DNA from: Ruminococcus sp.
GTDB taxonomy: Bacteria > Bacillota > Clostridia > Oscillospirales > Ruminococcaceae
Direction: 5' to 3'
DNA: 64,000 bases
NCBI GenBank assembly: GCA_019420505.1
Contig: JAHZHC010000007.1
Location: 62,001 to 126,000, forward strand
Shown: positions 1-8,625 of the stretch, one piece after another
Numbering within the stretch: position 1 is the first letter of the stretch
Layout of the letters: each line of letters begins with the position of its first letter
Notes under the pieces: model-generated
The model's database searches: none
The model's input: the letters and a program-made list of their open reading frames with translations, nothing else
Told to the model about the DNA's origin: nothing
Translations under genes and position numbers: made by a program

Positions 1-1118
1 GAAAAAAGCTGTTGATTACGGGAAAAGGCAGATGCAATGTTACTAACAATTCCGGTATAGAAAATGTTATGGCGAATATTCCGAGAAATCCGAGATTTCT
101 TTATTCCGCTCTCAGCAGATTTACCCCTGAGGATACGATGGCTTTTTTTGAAAGCCTTGGAGTAGAGCTAAAAACGGAACGGGGAAACAGGGTTTTTCCT
201 GTAAGCGACAAATCATCAAGCATAGTAGGAGCATTGGTGAATGCGGCAAAGGATGCCGGTGTAAGATTTATTACTGACAAAGCTTTGGAGCTTATTATGG
301 AAGACAAAAGAGTTAAGGGTGTAAGATGCGAAAAGGGCAGTTATTTTTCTGATAATGTTATTGTGGCGACAGGCGGAAAATCATATCCCAAAACCGGTTC
401 TACGGGAGATGGATATGATTTTGCAGGACAAGCGGGACACAAGGTTACCGATTTGACACCATCGTTATGCCCTGTGGTTACCGAAGAAAAAGAACCGTCG
501 GAAATGATGGGATTATCGTTAAAAAACTGCACACTAAGTCTTTATGAACGGGGCAGGGAAAAGCCTGTTTTTTCTGAGCTGGGTGAAATGCTTTTTACTC
601 ACTTCGGATTATCGGGTCCTTTGATTCTATCTGCTTCCGCACACATGGACAAAATAGAGAAATCTAAATATATTGTTTCTATAGATTTGAAGCCGGCACT
701 TTCTTATGAGAAATTAGATGAACGAATTCTGCGTGATTTCAGGGATTTTCCTAACAGGGATTTTTCAAATTCGCTCAACAAGCTGCTGCCGTCCAAAATG
801 ATACCTGTTATTATTAAAATGAGCGGAATTATGCCTTATAAAAAGGTGAATCAGATTACCCGGGACGAGAGAGAAGTATTGGTAAAGCTTTTAAAGGATC
901 TCAGGTTTACAGTTAAATCATTTCGGCCCATTGAAGAGGCTATCATAACAAGGGGCGGTGTAAATGTTAATGAGATTTCTCCCAAAACAATGGAATCCAA
1001 ACTTATAAAAGGACTTTATTTTATAGGAGAAATTCTTGATGTTGACGCTTATACGGGAGGATATAATCTTCAGATAGCCTTTTCTACGGCTTATGCGGCG
1101 GCAATGTCTATAACTTAG
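1..1118 (+). CDS. BaiN/HI0933-type FAD-dependent oxidoreductase, 5'-truncated by window edge
   Basis: The reading frame is open from base 3, before the TTG at 12, so the true start and the N-terminal FAD-binding GxGxxG segment lie outside the window. The visible part opens with the family signature KKLLITGKGRCNVTN. It also carries the central ATGGKSYPKTGSTGDGY motif and the C-terminal second FAD-binding stretch GGYNLQIAFSTAYAAA. This is the HI0933/YhiN/BaiN flavoprotein family; BaiN acts in bile-acid reduction in some gut clostridia, but most members have no proven substrate. The protein is presumably cytosolic. A ybaK-like gene follows after about 30 bases in the same direction. The family call is firm and the substrate unknown. 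Confidence 0.9.
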   Translation, partial: KKLLITGKGRCNVTNNSGIENVMANIPRNPRFLYSALSRFTPEDTMAFFESLGVELKTERGNRVFPVSDKSSSIVGALVNAAKDAGVRFITDKALELIMEDKRVKGVRCEKGSYFSDNVIVATGGKSYPKTGSTGDGYDFAGQAGHKVTDLTPSLCPVVTEEKEPSEMMGLSLKNCTLSLYERGREKPVFSELGEMLFTHFGLSGPLILSASAHMDKIEKSKYIVSIDLKPALSYEKLDERILRDFRDFPNRDFSNSLNKLLPSKMIPVIIKMSGIMPYKKVNQITRDEREVLVKLLKDLRFTVKSFRPIEEAIITRGGVNVNEISPKTMESKLIKGLYFIGEILDVDAYTGGYNLQIAFSTAYAAAMSIT

Positions 1119-1149
1119 GCAAGCCCTTATTGAATGTAATTGGAGTGAT

Positions 1150-1623
1150 ATGATGGCTTTTAAGACAAATGTAATGAGGATTCTTGATAAAAATAAAATA
1201 GAATACAAATCATATTGTTATGAAGATACTGATGCGGTAAGCGGTACTGAGGTTGCTGAGGCTTTGGGGGAAAATCCTGAGCAGGTTTTCAAAACTTTAG
1301 TTACAAAAGGCAAATCAGGTGAGTTTTTTGTATTTATGATCCCTGTTGCTGAGGAGCTTGATTTAAAGAAAGCTGCGGCTGCCGTAGGAGAAAAATCCAT
1401 AGATATGATAAAGCAGAAGGATTTGCTGAAAACAACGGGATATATTCACGGCGGCTGTTCTCCGATAGGAATGAAGAAACAATTTGTAACTACTTTACAC
1501 AAATCTGCGGAGAATTTTGACACAATTATTTTCAGTGCGGGTAAAATCGGCTGGCAGGTTGAGATGAGTCTGAACAGCTTGATAAAGGTGATTAGTTTTA
1601 ACATTGCGGATATCGTTGTCTGA
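1150..1623 (+). CDS. ybaK: YbaK/EbsC-type aminoacyl-tRNA deacylase (Cys-tRNA(Pro) deacylase)
   Basis: The 157-residue protein matches the YbaK single-domain editing enzymes in length and motifs. It has KTLVTKG near residue 50, the invariant lysine environment that binds the tRNA 3' end, and GYIHGGCSPIG near residue 97, which forms the active-site pocket. The family hydrolyses mischarged tRNA in trans, typically Cys-tRNA(Pro). Two ATG codons lie in tandem at 1150 and 1153, with GGAGTG at 1142 as ribosome site, so the start is uncertain by one codon. It sits between the flavoprotein gene and a strong new promoter, so it probably ends the upstream transcript. Confidence 0.88.
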   Translation: MMAFKTNVMRILDKNKIEYKSYCYEDTDAVSGTEVAEALGENPEQVFKTLVTKGKSGEFFVFMIPVAEELDLKKAAAAVGEKSIDMIKQKDLLKTTGYIHGGCSPIGMKKQFVTTLHKSAENFDTIIFSAGKIGWQVEMSLNSLIKVISFNIADIVV

Positions 1624-1639
1624 ATAATATTTCCTGTTC

Positions 1640-1668
1640 TTGAAATGGGATAGGGTATATGATATAAT
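1640..1668 (+). promoter_or_regulatory. Sigma-A promoter of the cmk-plsC / ispH-S1 unit
   Basis: TTGAAA (1640-1645) and TATAAT (1663-1668) are separated by 17 bases, and TGA precedes the -10 as an extended element. The first ATG is 42 bases downstream. Confidence 0.8.
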
Positions 1669-1709
1669 TATTATGTAAAAAGATATTTTCTTTGAAAGGA
1701 AGTTTGAAT

Positions 1710-3056
1710 ATGGGAATCAACGTTGCTCTCGACGGACCGTCAGGCGCAGGAAAATCAACCATTGCTAAAATGCTTGCAAAAAGGCTTAAATATGTTTATG
1801 TGGACACAGGAGCATTATATCGTTCCATTGCTTATTATGTTATTTCAAAGGGAGCTGATCCTAAGAAAGAAGGATCTGTTATACCTTTGTTGAACGAAAT
1901 TAGTGTAAAGCTAACTTATTCCGGCGGAACACAGCATGTTATGTTAAATGGCGAGGATGTTTCTGACAAAATCCGCACACCTGAAATATCCATGGGAGCT
2001 TCTGCGGTTTCGGCTATTCCGGCTGTACGTGAATTCTTGTTTTCTCTTCAGCAAAACATTGCAAAGGAAAATGACATTATTATGGACGGACGTGATATAG
2101 GAACCGTTGTACTTCCTAATGCCGATGTAAAGATATTTCTTACTGCTTCGGCAGAGGAAAGAGCCGGCAGGAGATATAAAGAATTGTCCGAAAAAGGGGA
2201 CAGCTCAACTTATGAAGAGGTTCTTCAGGATATAATCAGGCGTGATTATAATGATACTCACCGTGAGATTGCACCTTTAAAAAAGGCTGATGATGCGATA
2301 GAGGTTGATTCAACCGATTTAAGTCTTGAACAGGCGGTTGAGGAAATCTATAAGATAATTACTGATAAAACAGGCAATATGGTCAAGACTGAAAAAAAGC
2401 ATTCAGTGAGGGAGCTTCCCAAGGCTGATCCCGTAAAAAGAGGGAAAAAGCTGTCGCCTGTCAGAATGTTCTTTTATAAAATACTCGGAGTAATTGTTAT
2501 GGCAATTTTCAAGCTGTATTACAATTTATCCTTTGAAGGCAGAGAGAATATTCCGAAGGACGGAAGCAATATTTTTGCTTCAAATCACCGCAGCTATACT
2601 GATCCTGTGCTTATTGCCCTTCCGACAAGAGTGCCTTGTTCTTTTATGGCAAAAGAAGAACTGTTTAAGCAGAATATCTTCTTCAAATGGCTTATTACTG
2701 CTTTCGGAGCATTTCCGGTTACACGAGGAAAGGGAGATACGGCAGCTATTGACTTGTCTATGGAAAAGCTGAACATGGGCCGAAATCTTGTTATTTTTCC
2801 TGAGGGTACACGTTCTAAAGACGGCAGTGTCGGAAAAGGAAAGACAGGTGTTGCATTTATCGCCGCACTTGCTCAGGTTCCTGTTATTCCTGTGGGAATC
2901 AATTTTGAGGGAAATCTTAAATTCAGAAAGAAAATCGTTGTTCGTTTCGGAAAACCTATCAGTGCAGAGGAGCTTAATATTACTTCAGCAAACCCTCGTG
3001 AACTGAAAACATTGAAAACTAAGATAATGGACGAAATAACGAAGCTGGTATATTAA
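1710..3056 (+). CDS. cmk-plsC: Fused cytidylate kinase / 1-acyl-glycerol-3-phosphate acyltransferase
   Basis: Two complete enzymes are joined in one 448-residue protein. Residues 1-225 are CMP kinase: the Walker A GPSGAGKST at 9-17, then DTGALYR, then the MDGRDIGTVVLP nucleotide-binding segment. Residues 250-448 are a PlsC-type acyltransferase with the catalytic NHRSYTD (H293, D298) and the substrate motif FPEGTRSKDG (E365-R368). A hydrophobic stretch at about 255-275 probably anchors this half at the membrane. The ATG at 1710 is chosen over an in-frame TTG at 1692 because AAAGGAAG lies 7 bases before it and the family begins MGINVALDG. I see no strong internal ribosome site at the junction. 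The ispH-S1 gene starts 2 bases after the stop, so the two are translationally close. The fusion joins CTP supply and phospholipid synthesis only by location. Confidence 0.93.
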   Translation: MGINVALDGPSGAGKSTIAKMLAKRLKYVYVDTGALYRSIAYYVISKGADPKKEGSVIPLLNEISVKLTYSGGTQHVMLNGEDVSDKIRTPEISMGASAVSAIPAVREFLFSLQQNIAKENDIIMDGRDIGTVVLPNADVKIFLTASAEERAGRRYKELSEKGDSSTYEEVLQDIIRRDYNDTHREIAPLKKADDAIEVDSTDLSLEQAVEEIYKIITDKTGNMVKTEKKHSVRELPKADPVKRGKKLSPVRMFFYKILGVIVMAIFKLYYNLSFEGRENIPKDGSNIFASNHRSYTDPVLIALPTRVPCSFMAKEELFKQNIFFKWLITAFGAFPVTRGKGDTAAIDLSMEKLNMGRNLVIFPEGTRSKDGSVGKGKTGVAFIAALAQVPVIPVGINFEGNLKFRKKIVVRFGKPISAEELNITSANPRELKTLKTKIMDEITKLVY

Positions 3057-3057
3057 T

Positions 3058-5058
3058 ATGTTAACAAATTGTAAAATTTGTACCGCTAAGACTGCCGGAT
3101 TTTGTTTTGGTGTAGACAGGGCGGTAAAAATAGTGTATAATAAATTAGATAACCGAAATAATGTTGTAACGTTAGGTCCGATTATTCATAACAGAAATGT
3201 TGTTGAAGACCTTGAGGCTCGTGGCTGTAAGGCTGTGGAGCTTTCGGAGGTAAGGAAAGAACATACGGTTATTATACGTTCTCACGGTGTGGGACAGGCT
3301 GTTTATGACAAGCTGAATGAAATCGGCGCTGAGGTTGTAGACGCAACTTGTCCTTTTGTGGAGAGAATTCATAAAATTGCACATGAAAAGTCGTCAGAGG
3401 GATATGAGATATTTATTGCAGGTGATGCGGATCATCCGGAGGTTGAAGGTATCCGTGGACATTGCGTAGGTGAATCGTATGTGTTCGGCAGTTGTGAAGA
3501 ATTTGAAAATTTAGTGAAAAAACAAGACTTTTTTACTAAAAAGGTTGCAATTTTGGCGCAAACAACGTATAATAATAGAATGTGGAAACAGTGCTGTGAA
3601 GCAGCAGGCAGGTTATTGCCCGAAGCGTTGATTTTTGATACGATATGTAATGCTACCTCCGAAAGACAGCGGGAGGTAAGGGAACTTGCCATGAAAGCTG
3701 ACGCAATGATAATTGTCGGCGGAAAACATAGCTCTAATACCCATAAGCTTAAAGCTGTCTGTGATGAATATTGTCCTTGCTATCTTATTGAAGAGGCTTC
3801 TGATCTGGACAATATCGACTTATCCCTTGCAAAATTTATCGGGATTTCTGCCGGAGCATCGACACCGGCTTATATAATCAAGGAGGTACAACAAACCATG
3901 AGTGAAATGCTTAATACAGTTGAAGAGGAGTTCAATTTCGAGGAAGAGCTTGAAAAAACTCTTAAAAAAATACATACAGGAATGAAGGTTGAAGGTATCG
4001 TTACCGCTATTAACAACGGTGAAGTTATTGTAGATATCGGAACAAAGCACACAGGCTATATTCCTGCAAGCGAGCTTACAGACGATCCTACTCTTAAAAC
4101 TGAAGATATTGTTAAGGTAGGCGAAAAGGTAGATCTTATTGTTCTTAAGACCAATGATCAGGAGGGTATTGTTACACTTTCCAAGAAGAAGGTTGACGCA
4201 GCGCTCGGATTTGAAAAGATCGTTGCTGCTAAAGAAGAAGATGCAGTTCTTACCGGTACAGTTACAAATGTAGTTAAGGGCGGAGTGCTTGTAGCTTCAA
4301 ATGGTGTAAAGGTATTTATTCCTGCATCACAGGCTACTCCAAGACGTGATTTTGATCTTAACGAGCTTCTTAAAACATCAGTAAGCTTTAAAATACTTGA
4401 AGTTAATGAGGGTAAGCAGAGAGCAGTTGGTTCTATCCGTATTGTAGCACGTGAAGAAAGAGAAGCTGCAAGAGCTAAGTTCTTTGAAAATGTACATGCC
4501 GGTGATGTTGTAACTGGTGAGGTAAAGTCAATTACAGACTATGGTGTGTTTGTTGATTTAGGCGGTGTTGACGGTCTGATCAGAAGAGCTGATCTTTCAT
4601 GGAAGAGAATCAAGCATCCTTCAGATGTTGTTTCTGTTGGTGATAAGATCGAAGTAACAATTAAGGACATTGATGATGAAACAAAGAAGGTTTCTTTGAC
4701 ATATAAGAAGGATTCCGAAAATCCTTGGGAAGTTTTCAAGGCTAATTATGAAGAGGGCATGGTTTGCAAGGCTACTATCGTGTCAATCACTTCATTCGGA
4801 GCATTTGCTCAGATTATTGACGGAATCGACGGCTTAATTCACATTTCTCAGATTGCAAATCAGAGAGTAAATAATGTTGCTGATATTCTGACTGTTGGAC
4901 AGGAAGTTGACGTTAAAATCACTGAAATTGATTTGGATAAAAAGAGAATCAGCTTGTCTATGAGAGCATTGCTTCCTGAAGAGGAAACTGAAGAGGCTGA
5001 AGAAGTGGAAGAAACTGAAGCTGAAGCAGTAGCTGAAACTGAAACAGAAGCAGAGTAA
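3058..5058 (+). CDS. ispH-rpsA: Fused IspH (HMBPP reductase) and four-repeat S1 RNA-binding protein
   Basis: Residues 1-280 are 4-hydroxy-3-methylbut-2-enyl diphosphate reductase, the last MEP-pathway step. Its three 4Fe-4S cysteines are in place at C16 (GFCFGV), C98 (DATCPF) and C197 (TICNAT). Residues 306-640 hold four S1 domains, beginning near 307, 395, 481 and 566; the last two are the most canonical (GEVKSITDYGVFVDLGG and VSITSFGAFAQI). The tail, about 641-666, is almost all Glu, Ala and Thr. This IspH-S1 fusion is known from clostridia. It follows cmk-plsC by one base and has no clear ribosome site of its own, which suggests translational coupling. A strong ribosome site lies inside the gene at the domain junction. 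Confidence 0.95.
   Translation: MLTNCKICTAKTAGFCFGVDRAVKIVYNKLDNRNNVVTLGPIIHNRNVVEDLEARGCKAVELSEVRKEHTVIIRSHGVGQAVYDKLNEIGAEVVDATCPFVERIHKIAHEKSSEGYEIFIAGDADHPEVEGIRGHCVGESYVFGSCEEFENLVKKQDFFTKKVAILAQTTYNNRMWKQCCEAAGRLLPEALIFDTICNATSERQREVRELAMKADAMIIVGGKHSSNTHKLKAVCDEYCPCYLIEEASDLDNIDLSLAKFIGISAGASTPAYIIKEVQQTMSEMLNTVEEEFNFEEELEKTLKKIHTGMKVEGIVTAINNGEVIVDIGTKHTGYIPASELTDDPTLKTEDIVKVGEKVDLIVLKTNDQEGIVTLSKKKVDAALGFEKIVAAKEEDAVLTGTVTNVVKGGVLVASNGVKVFIPASQATPRRDFDLNELLKTSVSFKILEVNEGKQRAVGSIRIVAREEREAARAKFFENVHAGDVVTGEVKSITDYGVFVDLGGVDGLIRRADLSWKRIKHPSDVVSVGDKIEVTIKDIDDETKKVSLTYKKDSENPWEVFKANYEEGMVCKATIVSITSFGAFAQIIDGIDGLIHISQIANQRVNNVADILTVGQEVDVKITEIDLDKKRISLSMRALLPEEETEEAEEVEETEAEAVAETETEAE
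3880..3900 (+). promoter_or_regulatory. Internal Shine-Dalgarno plus ATG at the IspH/S1 junction
   Basis: AAGGAGG (3880-3886) is followed after 11 bases by an in-frame ATG (3898), codon 281 of the fusion. Starting there would give a free 386-residue S1 protein without IspH. The sequence fits a ribosome site well; its use is inferred. Confidence 0.45.
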
Positions 5059-5072
5059 GTTCAAATTATAAT

Positions 5073-5099
5073 GGGGACGAGCGATCGTCCCCGTTTTTG
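5073..5099 (+). terminator. Rho-independent terminator after ispH-S1
   Basis: GGGGACGA pairs perfectly with TCGTCCCC around a GCGA tetraloop (5073-5092), followed by GTTTTTGT. Confidence 0.88.
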
Positions 5100-5160
5100 T
5101 TAAAAAGGCTTTTAAAAAAGTGTAATTTTAACAAAGAAGCGGAATAATAAATAAAACCGG

Positions 5161-5180
5161 ATCTGATTGTTTAATCAGAT
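5161..5180. repeat. Inverted repeat in the PBP leader
   Basis: ATCTGATT (5161-5168) and AATCAGAT (5173-5180) form a perfect 8-bp dyad with a 4-base centre, 60 bases before the PBP start. It could be an operator or a leader hairpin. No T-run follows, so it is not a terminator. Confidence 0.35.
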
Positions 5181-5239
5181 TATCATATTTTAATCATAAT
5201 AACAGCAGGAAAAGAAGTTGCTATGAAAGGTGTTGTGTT

Positions 5240-7432
5240 ATGGAGAATATCAAAAAGAGAAACACCCATAATAAGAAAAAAACTAAAAGTCCGGCTTTGA
5301 GAGCGTTAAAAATTTTTGGAACAGTTGTGCTGTCAATGTTTTTGATTCTTATTATCACTGTTTCAATATTTGCAACAGCATTGACAATTTATATTTTGAA
5401 CTTTGCCGATACGACAACTACTATCAGTCTTGATAACGGTGTTGTTTCAAGTAATATTTCAAGAATTCTTTATGAGAATCCGGACTATGATGAAAACGAT
5501 GAGAATTCTAATCAATATGAGCTTTATTATGCTCTTAAAAATCCTAACAAAAAGGTTGCATGGGTAGACATTGAAAATATTCCTCAGCATGTCTGCGACG
5601 CTTACATGTATACTGAGGATGAAAGATTTAAGGACCATGACGGAGTTGACTTCAAGCGTACATTCGGAAGTATTGTATATACTTTGCTGGGAAATACTCA
5701 GGGTGGTTCGACTATTACACAGCAGACAATTAAAAATATTACAGGTGATGCTGCGAGAGACAGCGCCGCAGGTGTTGAACGTAAGATCCGTGAGATTTTC
5801 AGAGCTATTAATGTTGAAAAAACTTATACAAAGGAAGAAATACTTCAGTGTTATCTGAATATTATCCCATTGGGTGACGGACAGCAGGATATAATCGGAG
5901 TTCAGGCGGCAGCAAACTATTATTTCGGTAAGGATGTATCAGAATTGAGTTTAGCTGAGGCTGCTTCTCTTGCCGGTATGACAACTGCACCGACGACCTA
6001 TAATCCTAATACTAACCTTGAAAAAAATCGAAAGAGACAGATATATTGTCTTGATAAAATGTTGGAAAACGGCGCAATTTCAGATGAGGAATATAATGAA
6101 GCTATTAATGAAAAGCTTAAGGTAACCGCTGACCCGGATTATTCGAGCGACACTCAGTATGCTTCGGAACTGGAAGATCAGGGTCCGACTTCATATTTTG
6201 TTGACGCAGCAATTAATCAGGCTGTAAGTATTCTTACTGAAAATTACGGCATTTCTGCTGAGGAGGCTTCAAGCAGACTTTATAACGGCGGATATACGAT
6301 CATAACAACCGTTGATATTGATATGCAGCATAAGATCGAAGTTGAGATGCAAAAGGACAGCAACTTCCAGAGTTACAGTCTTGGCGAAGATGATCTGACG
6401 TCAGGTTTTGTAGCTATGGATTATAAAGGCAATGTAAAGGCTGTTGTAGGAAGCAGAGATAAAAAAGAAGAGTCCAGAAGCTGGAATAATGCCACAATGG
6501 CAACACGTTCTCCCGGATCATGTATCAAGCCTATTGCTTCTTATGCTCCGGCTTTGGAACAGGATATTATCACATGGTCTTCTATGTATAAGGATTCACC
6601 AATTACAATAAAGATTGATGGAAAAAATAAAAAGTGGCCTGTAAACTATTCTGAAACCGGAGACAGTGAAAACTGGTCTAATCAGAATTTGTTTACATTC
6701 CAGATGCTTCAGCGTTCTTTGAATACTATGCCGGCACAGCTTATTAAGAAAATGACGCCTGCTTATTCATATAATTTCCTTAAAGAGAAGCTGGATATAT
6801 CTACGCTTACAGACAATGACATTGATTATTCGCCTGTTACTGTTGGAGGTATGACAAACGGTACGATTCTTGAAGAGCTTGTGGCTTCGTATGCTATCTT
6901 CGGAAATGGCGGAAAAAAATATGAAACAACGTATATAACAAGTATGTCTAATGCGGACGGCGATATTATTTATGAACATTCAGACGGTTACAGACAGGTA
7001 ATAAGCGAGTCAACTGCATTTGTTATGAACAAGATGATGCAGACGGTTGTAACATCAAGCGATGGTACAGGACGTCAGGCTAATCTGAACAAAACGGAAG
7101 TAGCCGCTAAGACCGGTACCACAACTGACTGGAAGGATCTTAACTTTGTTGGCTGTACTCCTGATTATGTCAGCGGAGTATGGATTGGTTATGAGAAGCA
7201 AAAAAGGATTCCTACTAACAATTATCAGAACATAGCTGCTATTTGGAAGAACATTTTTGGAGATATTGCCGAAACTGAAAAGAACCATGAATTTATTATG
7301 CCTGATACAGTTAAGGAACTTGAATACTGCACTAAGACCGGTTTGATTGCAGGAGACAACTGCTACAGCAGAGCCACCGGATATTATAAACAAACAAATA
7401 TTCCTACGGTTTGCGACGGCAGTCATTGGTAA
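5240..7432 (+). CDS. Class A penicillin-binding protein (transglycosylase/transpeptidase)
   Basis: This 730-residue bifunctional peptidoglycan synthase has a basic cytoplasmic N-terminus, one membrane anchor at about residues 30-55, and a long outer part. The GT51 glycosyltransferase domain carries YTEDERFKDHDGVD, with catalytic E126, and the GGSTITQQ motif. The transpeptidase domain has all three penicillin-binding motifs: SCIK at 427-430, SLN at 493-495 and KTG at 624-626. It polymerises and cross-links glycan strands at the cell surface. AAAGGTG lies 8 bases before the ATG. Terminators flank the gene on both sides, so it is monocistronic. It resembles PBP1a; I cannot tell which paralogue it is. 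Confidence 0.94.
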   Translation: MENIKKRNTHNKKKTKSPALRALKIFGTVVLSMFLILIITVSIFATALTIYILNFADTTTTISLDNGVVSSNISRILYENPDYDENDENSNQYELYYALKNPNKKVAWVDIENIPQHVCDAYMYTEDERFKDHDGVDFKRTFGSIVYTLLGNTQGGSTITQQTIKNITGDAARDSAAGVERKIREIFRAINVEKTYTKEEILQCYLNIIPLGDGQQDIIGVQAAANYYFGKDVSELSLAEAASLAGMTTAPTTYNPNTNLEKNRKRQIYCLDKMLENGAISDEEYNEAINEKLKVTADPDYSSDTQYASELEDQGPTSYFVDAAINQAVSILTENYGISAEEASSRLYNGGYTIITTVDIDMQHKIEVEMQKDSNFQSYSLGEDDLTSGFVAMDYKGNVKAVVGSRDKKEESRSWNNATMATRSPGSCIKPIASYAPALEQDIITWSSMYKDSPITIKIDGKNKKWPVNYSETGDSENWSNQNLFTFQMLQRSLNTMPAQLIKKMTPAYSYNFLKEKLDISTLTDNDIDYSPVTVGGMTNGTILEELVASYAIFGNGGKKYETTYITSMSNADGDIIYEHSDGYRQVISESTAFVMNKMMQTVVTSSDGTGRQANLNKTEVAAKTGTTTDWKDLNFVGCTPDYVSGVWIGYEKQKRIPTNNYQNIAAIWKNIFGDIAETEKNHEFIMPDTVKELEYCTKTGLIAGDNCYSRATGYYKQTNIPTVCDGSHW

Positions 7433-7445
7433 TGAGATAAAAAAT

Positions 7446-7478
7446 AAAACTCCGTCATTTCAGATGGCGGAGTTTTTT
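7446..7478 (+). terminator. Rho-independent terminator after the PBP gene
   Basis: A 13-bp stem with one G-T pair (7446-7458 with 7464-7476), a TTCAG loop and a run of six T. Confidence 0.88.
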
Positions 7479-7492
7479 AAAGGGGAATTTTA

Positions 7493-8608
7493 ATGGAAAA
7501 AATCAGACTTTGCTGTCCATGTCATTTTGGATTAGAAAGTGTTTTAAATTTTGAAATAAAAAAAATAGGCGGTGAAAACATAACTGTTACTGACGGAAAG
7601 GTCAGCTTTAACGGTGATTTTAACACCTTAGCCAAAGCAAATCTCCGGCTTGCCACAGCGGAGAGGGTGCTCATTGAGCTTGGAAGCTTTCAGGCAAAGA
7701 CTTTTGAAGAGCTGTTTCAAGGGGTAAAGTCTTTGGCATTTGAGAATTTTATTGGAAAAAATGACGCTTTTCCTGTAAAAGGGTATTCCTTGAATTCACA
7801 GCTTCACAGTGTTCCTGATTGTCAGAAAATAATTAAAAAGGCTTGTGTGGAGCGGCTTAAGGATAAGTATGGTATAAGCTGGTTTGAGGAAGATGGTGCA
7901 GTTCACCAGATTCAGTTCGCTATTCATAAGGATAATTGTACTGTTTATTTGGATACATCAGGTCAGGGCCTTCACAAGCGTGGATATCGCAGAAATTCCA
8001 ATGATGCTCCAATAAAAGAGACTTTAGCCGCAGGAATCGTAGATCTGGCAAGGGTTCGTGCTGATTCGACGGTTTGCGACCCTATGTGCGGTTCAGGAAC
8101 TTTTCTTATAGAGGCTGCCTTTAAGGCACTGAATGTTGCACCTGGACTGAGACGAAATTTTGCCGCTCAAAAGTGGGACGTTATTCCGCAAAAGATATGG
8201 CAGGATGAACGTGCCAATGCTATGGATATGATAGACCGAAAGGGCAGATTTGAAGGAATAGGCTTTGATATTGACGACATGGCAGTTGAATTGACCAGAG
8301 ACAATGCCAAAAAAGCAGGGGTTGGTTCAAAGCTTACAGTGAAACAGCAGGATATTATGAAATTCAGACCTACTGAGAATTCTGTAACCATTTGCAATCC
8401 GCCTTACGGCGAAAGGCTTTTGCAGATAAGAGAGGCGGAGGAGCTTTATAAAAAGCTGGGTGAAAGGCTTAATCCCTCACATAAAAATCCTTGCTATATA
8501 ATTGCGCCTCATGAAGATTTTGAACAATTTTTCGGTAAAAAGGCTGACAAAAAGAGAAAGCTTTATAATGGTATGATAAAGTGTAATTTGTTTATGTACT
8601 TTAAATAG
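7493..8608 (+). CDS. THUMP-domain rRNA guanine-N2 methyltransferase (RlmL N-terminal-half/YpsC type)
   Basis: The 371-residue protein has an N-terminal ferredoxin-like/THUMP RNA-binding part (about 1-160). This is followed by a Rossmann SAM-dependent methyltransferase with DPMCGSGTFLIEAA (motif I) and the catalytic NPPYGERL, which is the N-methyltransferase (N/D)PPY motif. Relatives methylate 23S rRNA guanine at N2, so a ribosomal substrate is inferred. AAGGGGA lies 8 bases before the ATG. It follows the PBP terminator by only 15 bases, so its own promoter must overlap that structure or it depends on read-through. The HAD gene starts 17 bases downstream, suggesting an operon. Confidence 0.9.
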   Translation: MEKIRLCCPCHFGLESVLNFEIKKIGGENITVTDGKVSFNGDFNTLAKANLRLATAERVLIELGSFQAKTFEELFQGVKSLAFENFIGKNDAFPVKGYSLNSQLHSVPDCQKIIKKACVERLKDKYGISWFEEDGAVHQIQFAIHKDNCTVYLDTSGQGLHKRGYRRNSNDAPIKETLAAGIVDLARVRADSTVCDPMCGSGTFLIEAAFKALNVAPGLRRNFAAQKWDVIPQKIWQDERANAMDMIDRKGRFEGIGFDIDDMAVELTRDNAKKAGVGSKLTVKQQDIMKFRPTENSVTICNPPYGERLLQIREAEELYKKLGERLNPSHKNPCYIIAPHEDFEQFFGKKADKKRKLYNGMIKCNLFMYFK

Positions 8609-8625
8609 GGAAAGACGGGACTGAA

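Noticed and set aside
1218..1400. Antisense ORF opposite ybaK
   Set aside because: It is a mirror frame of a conserved gene with no start signal.
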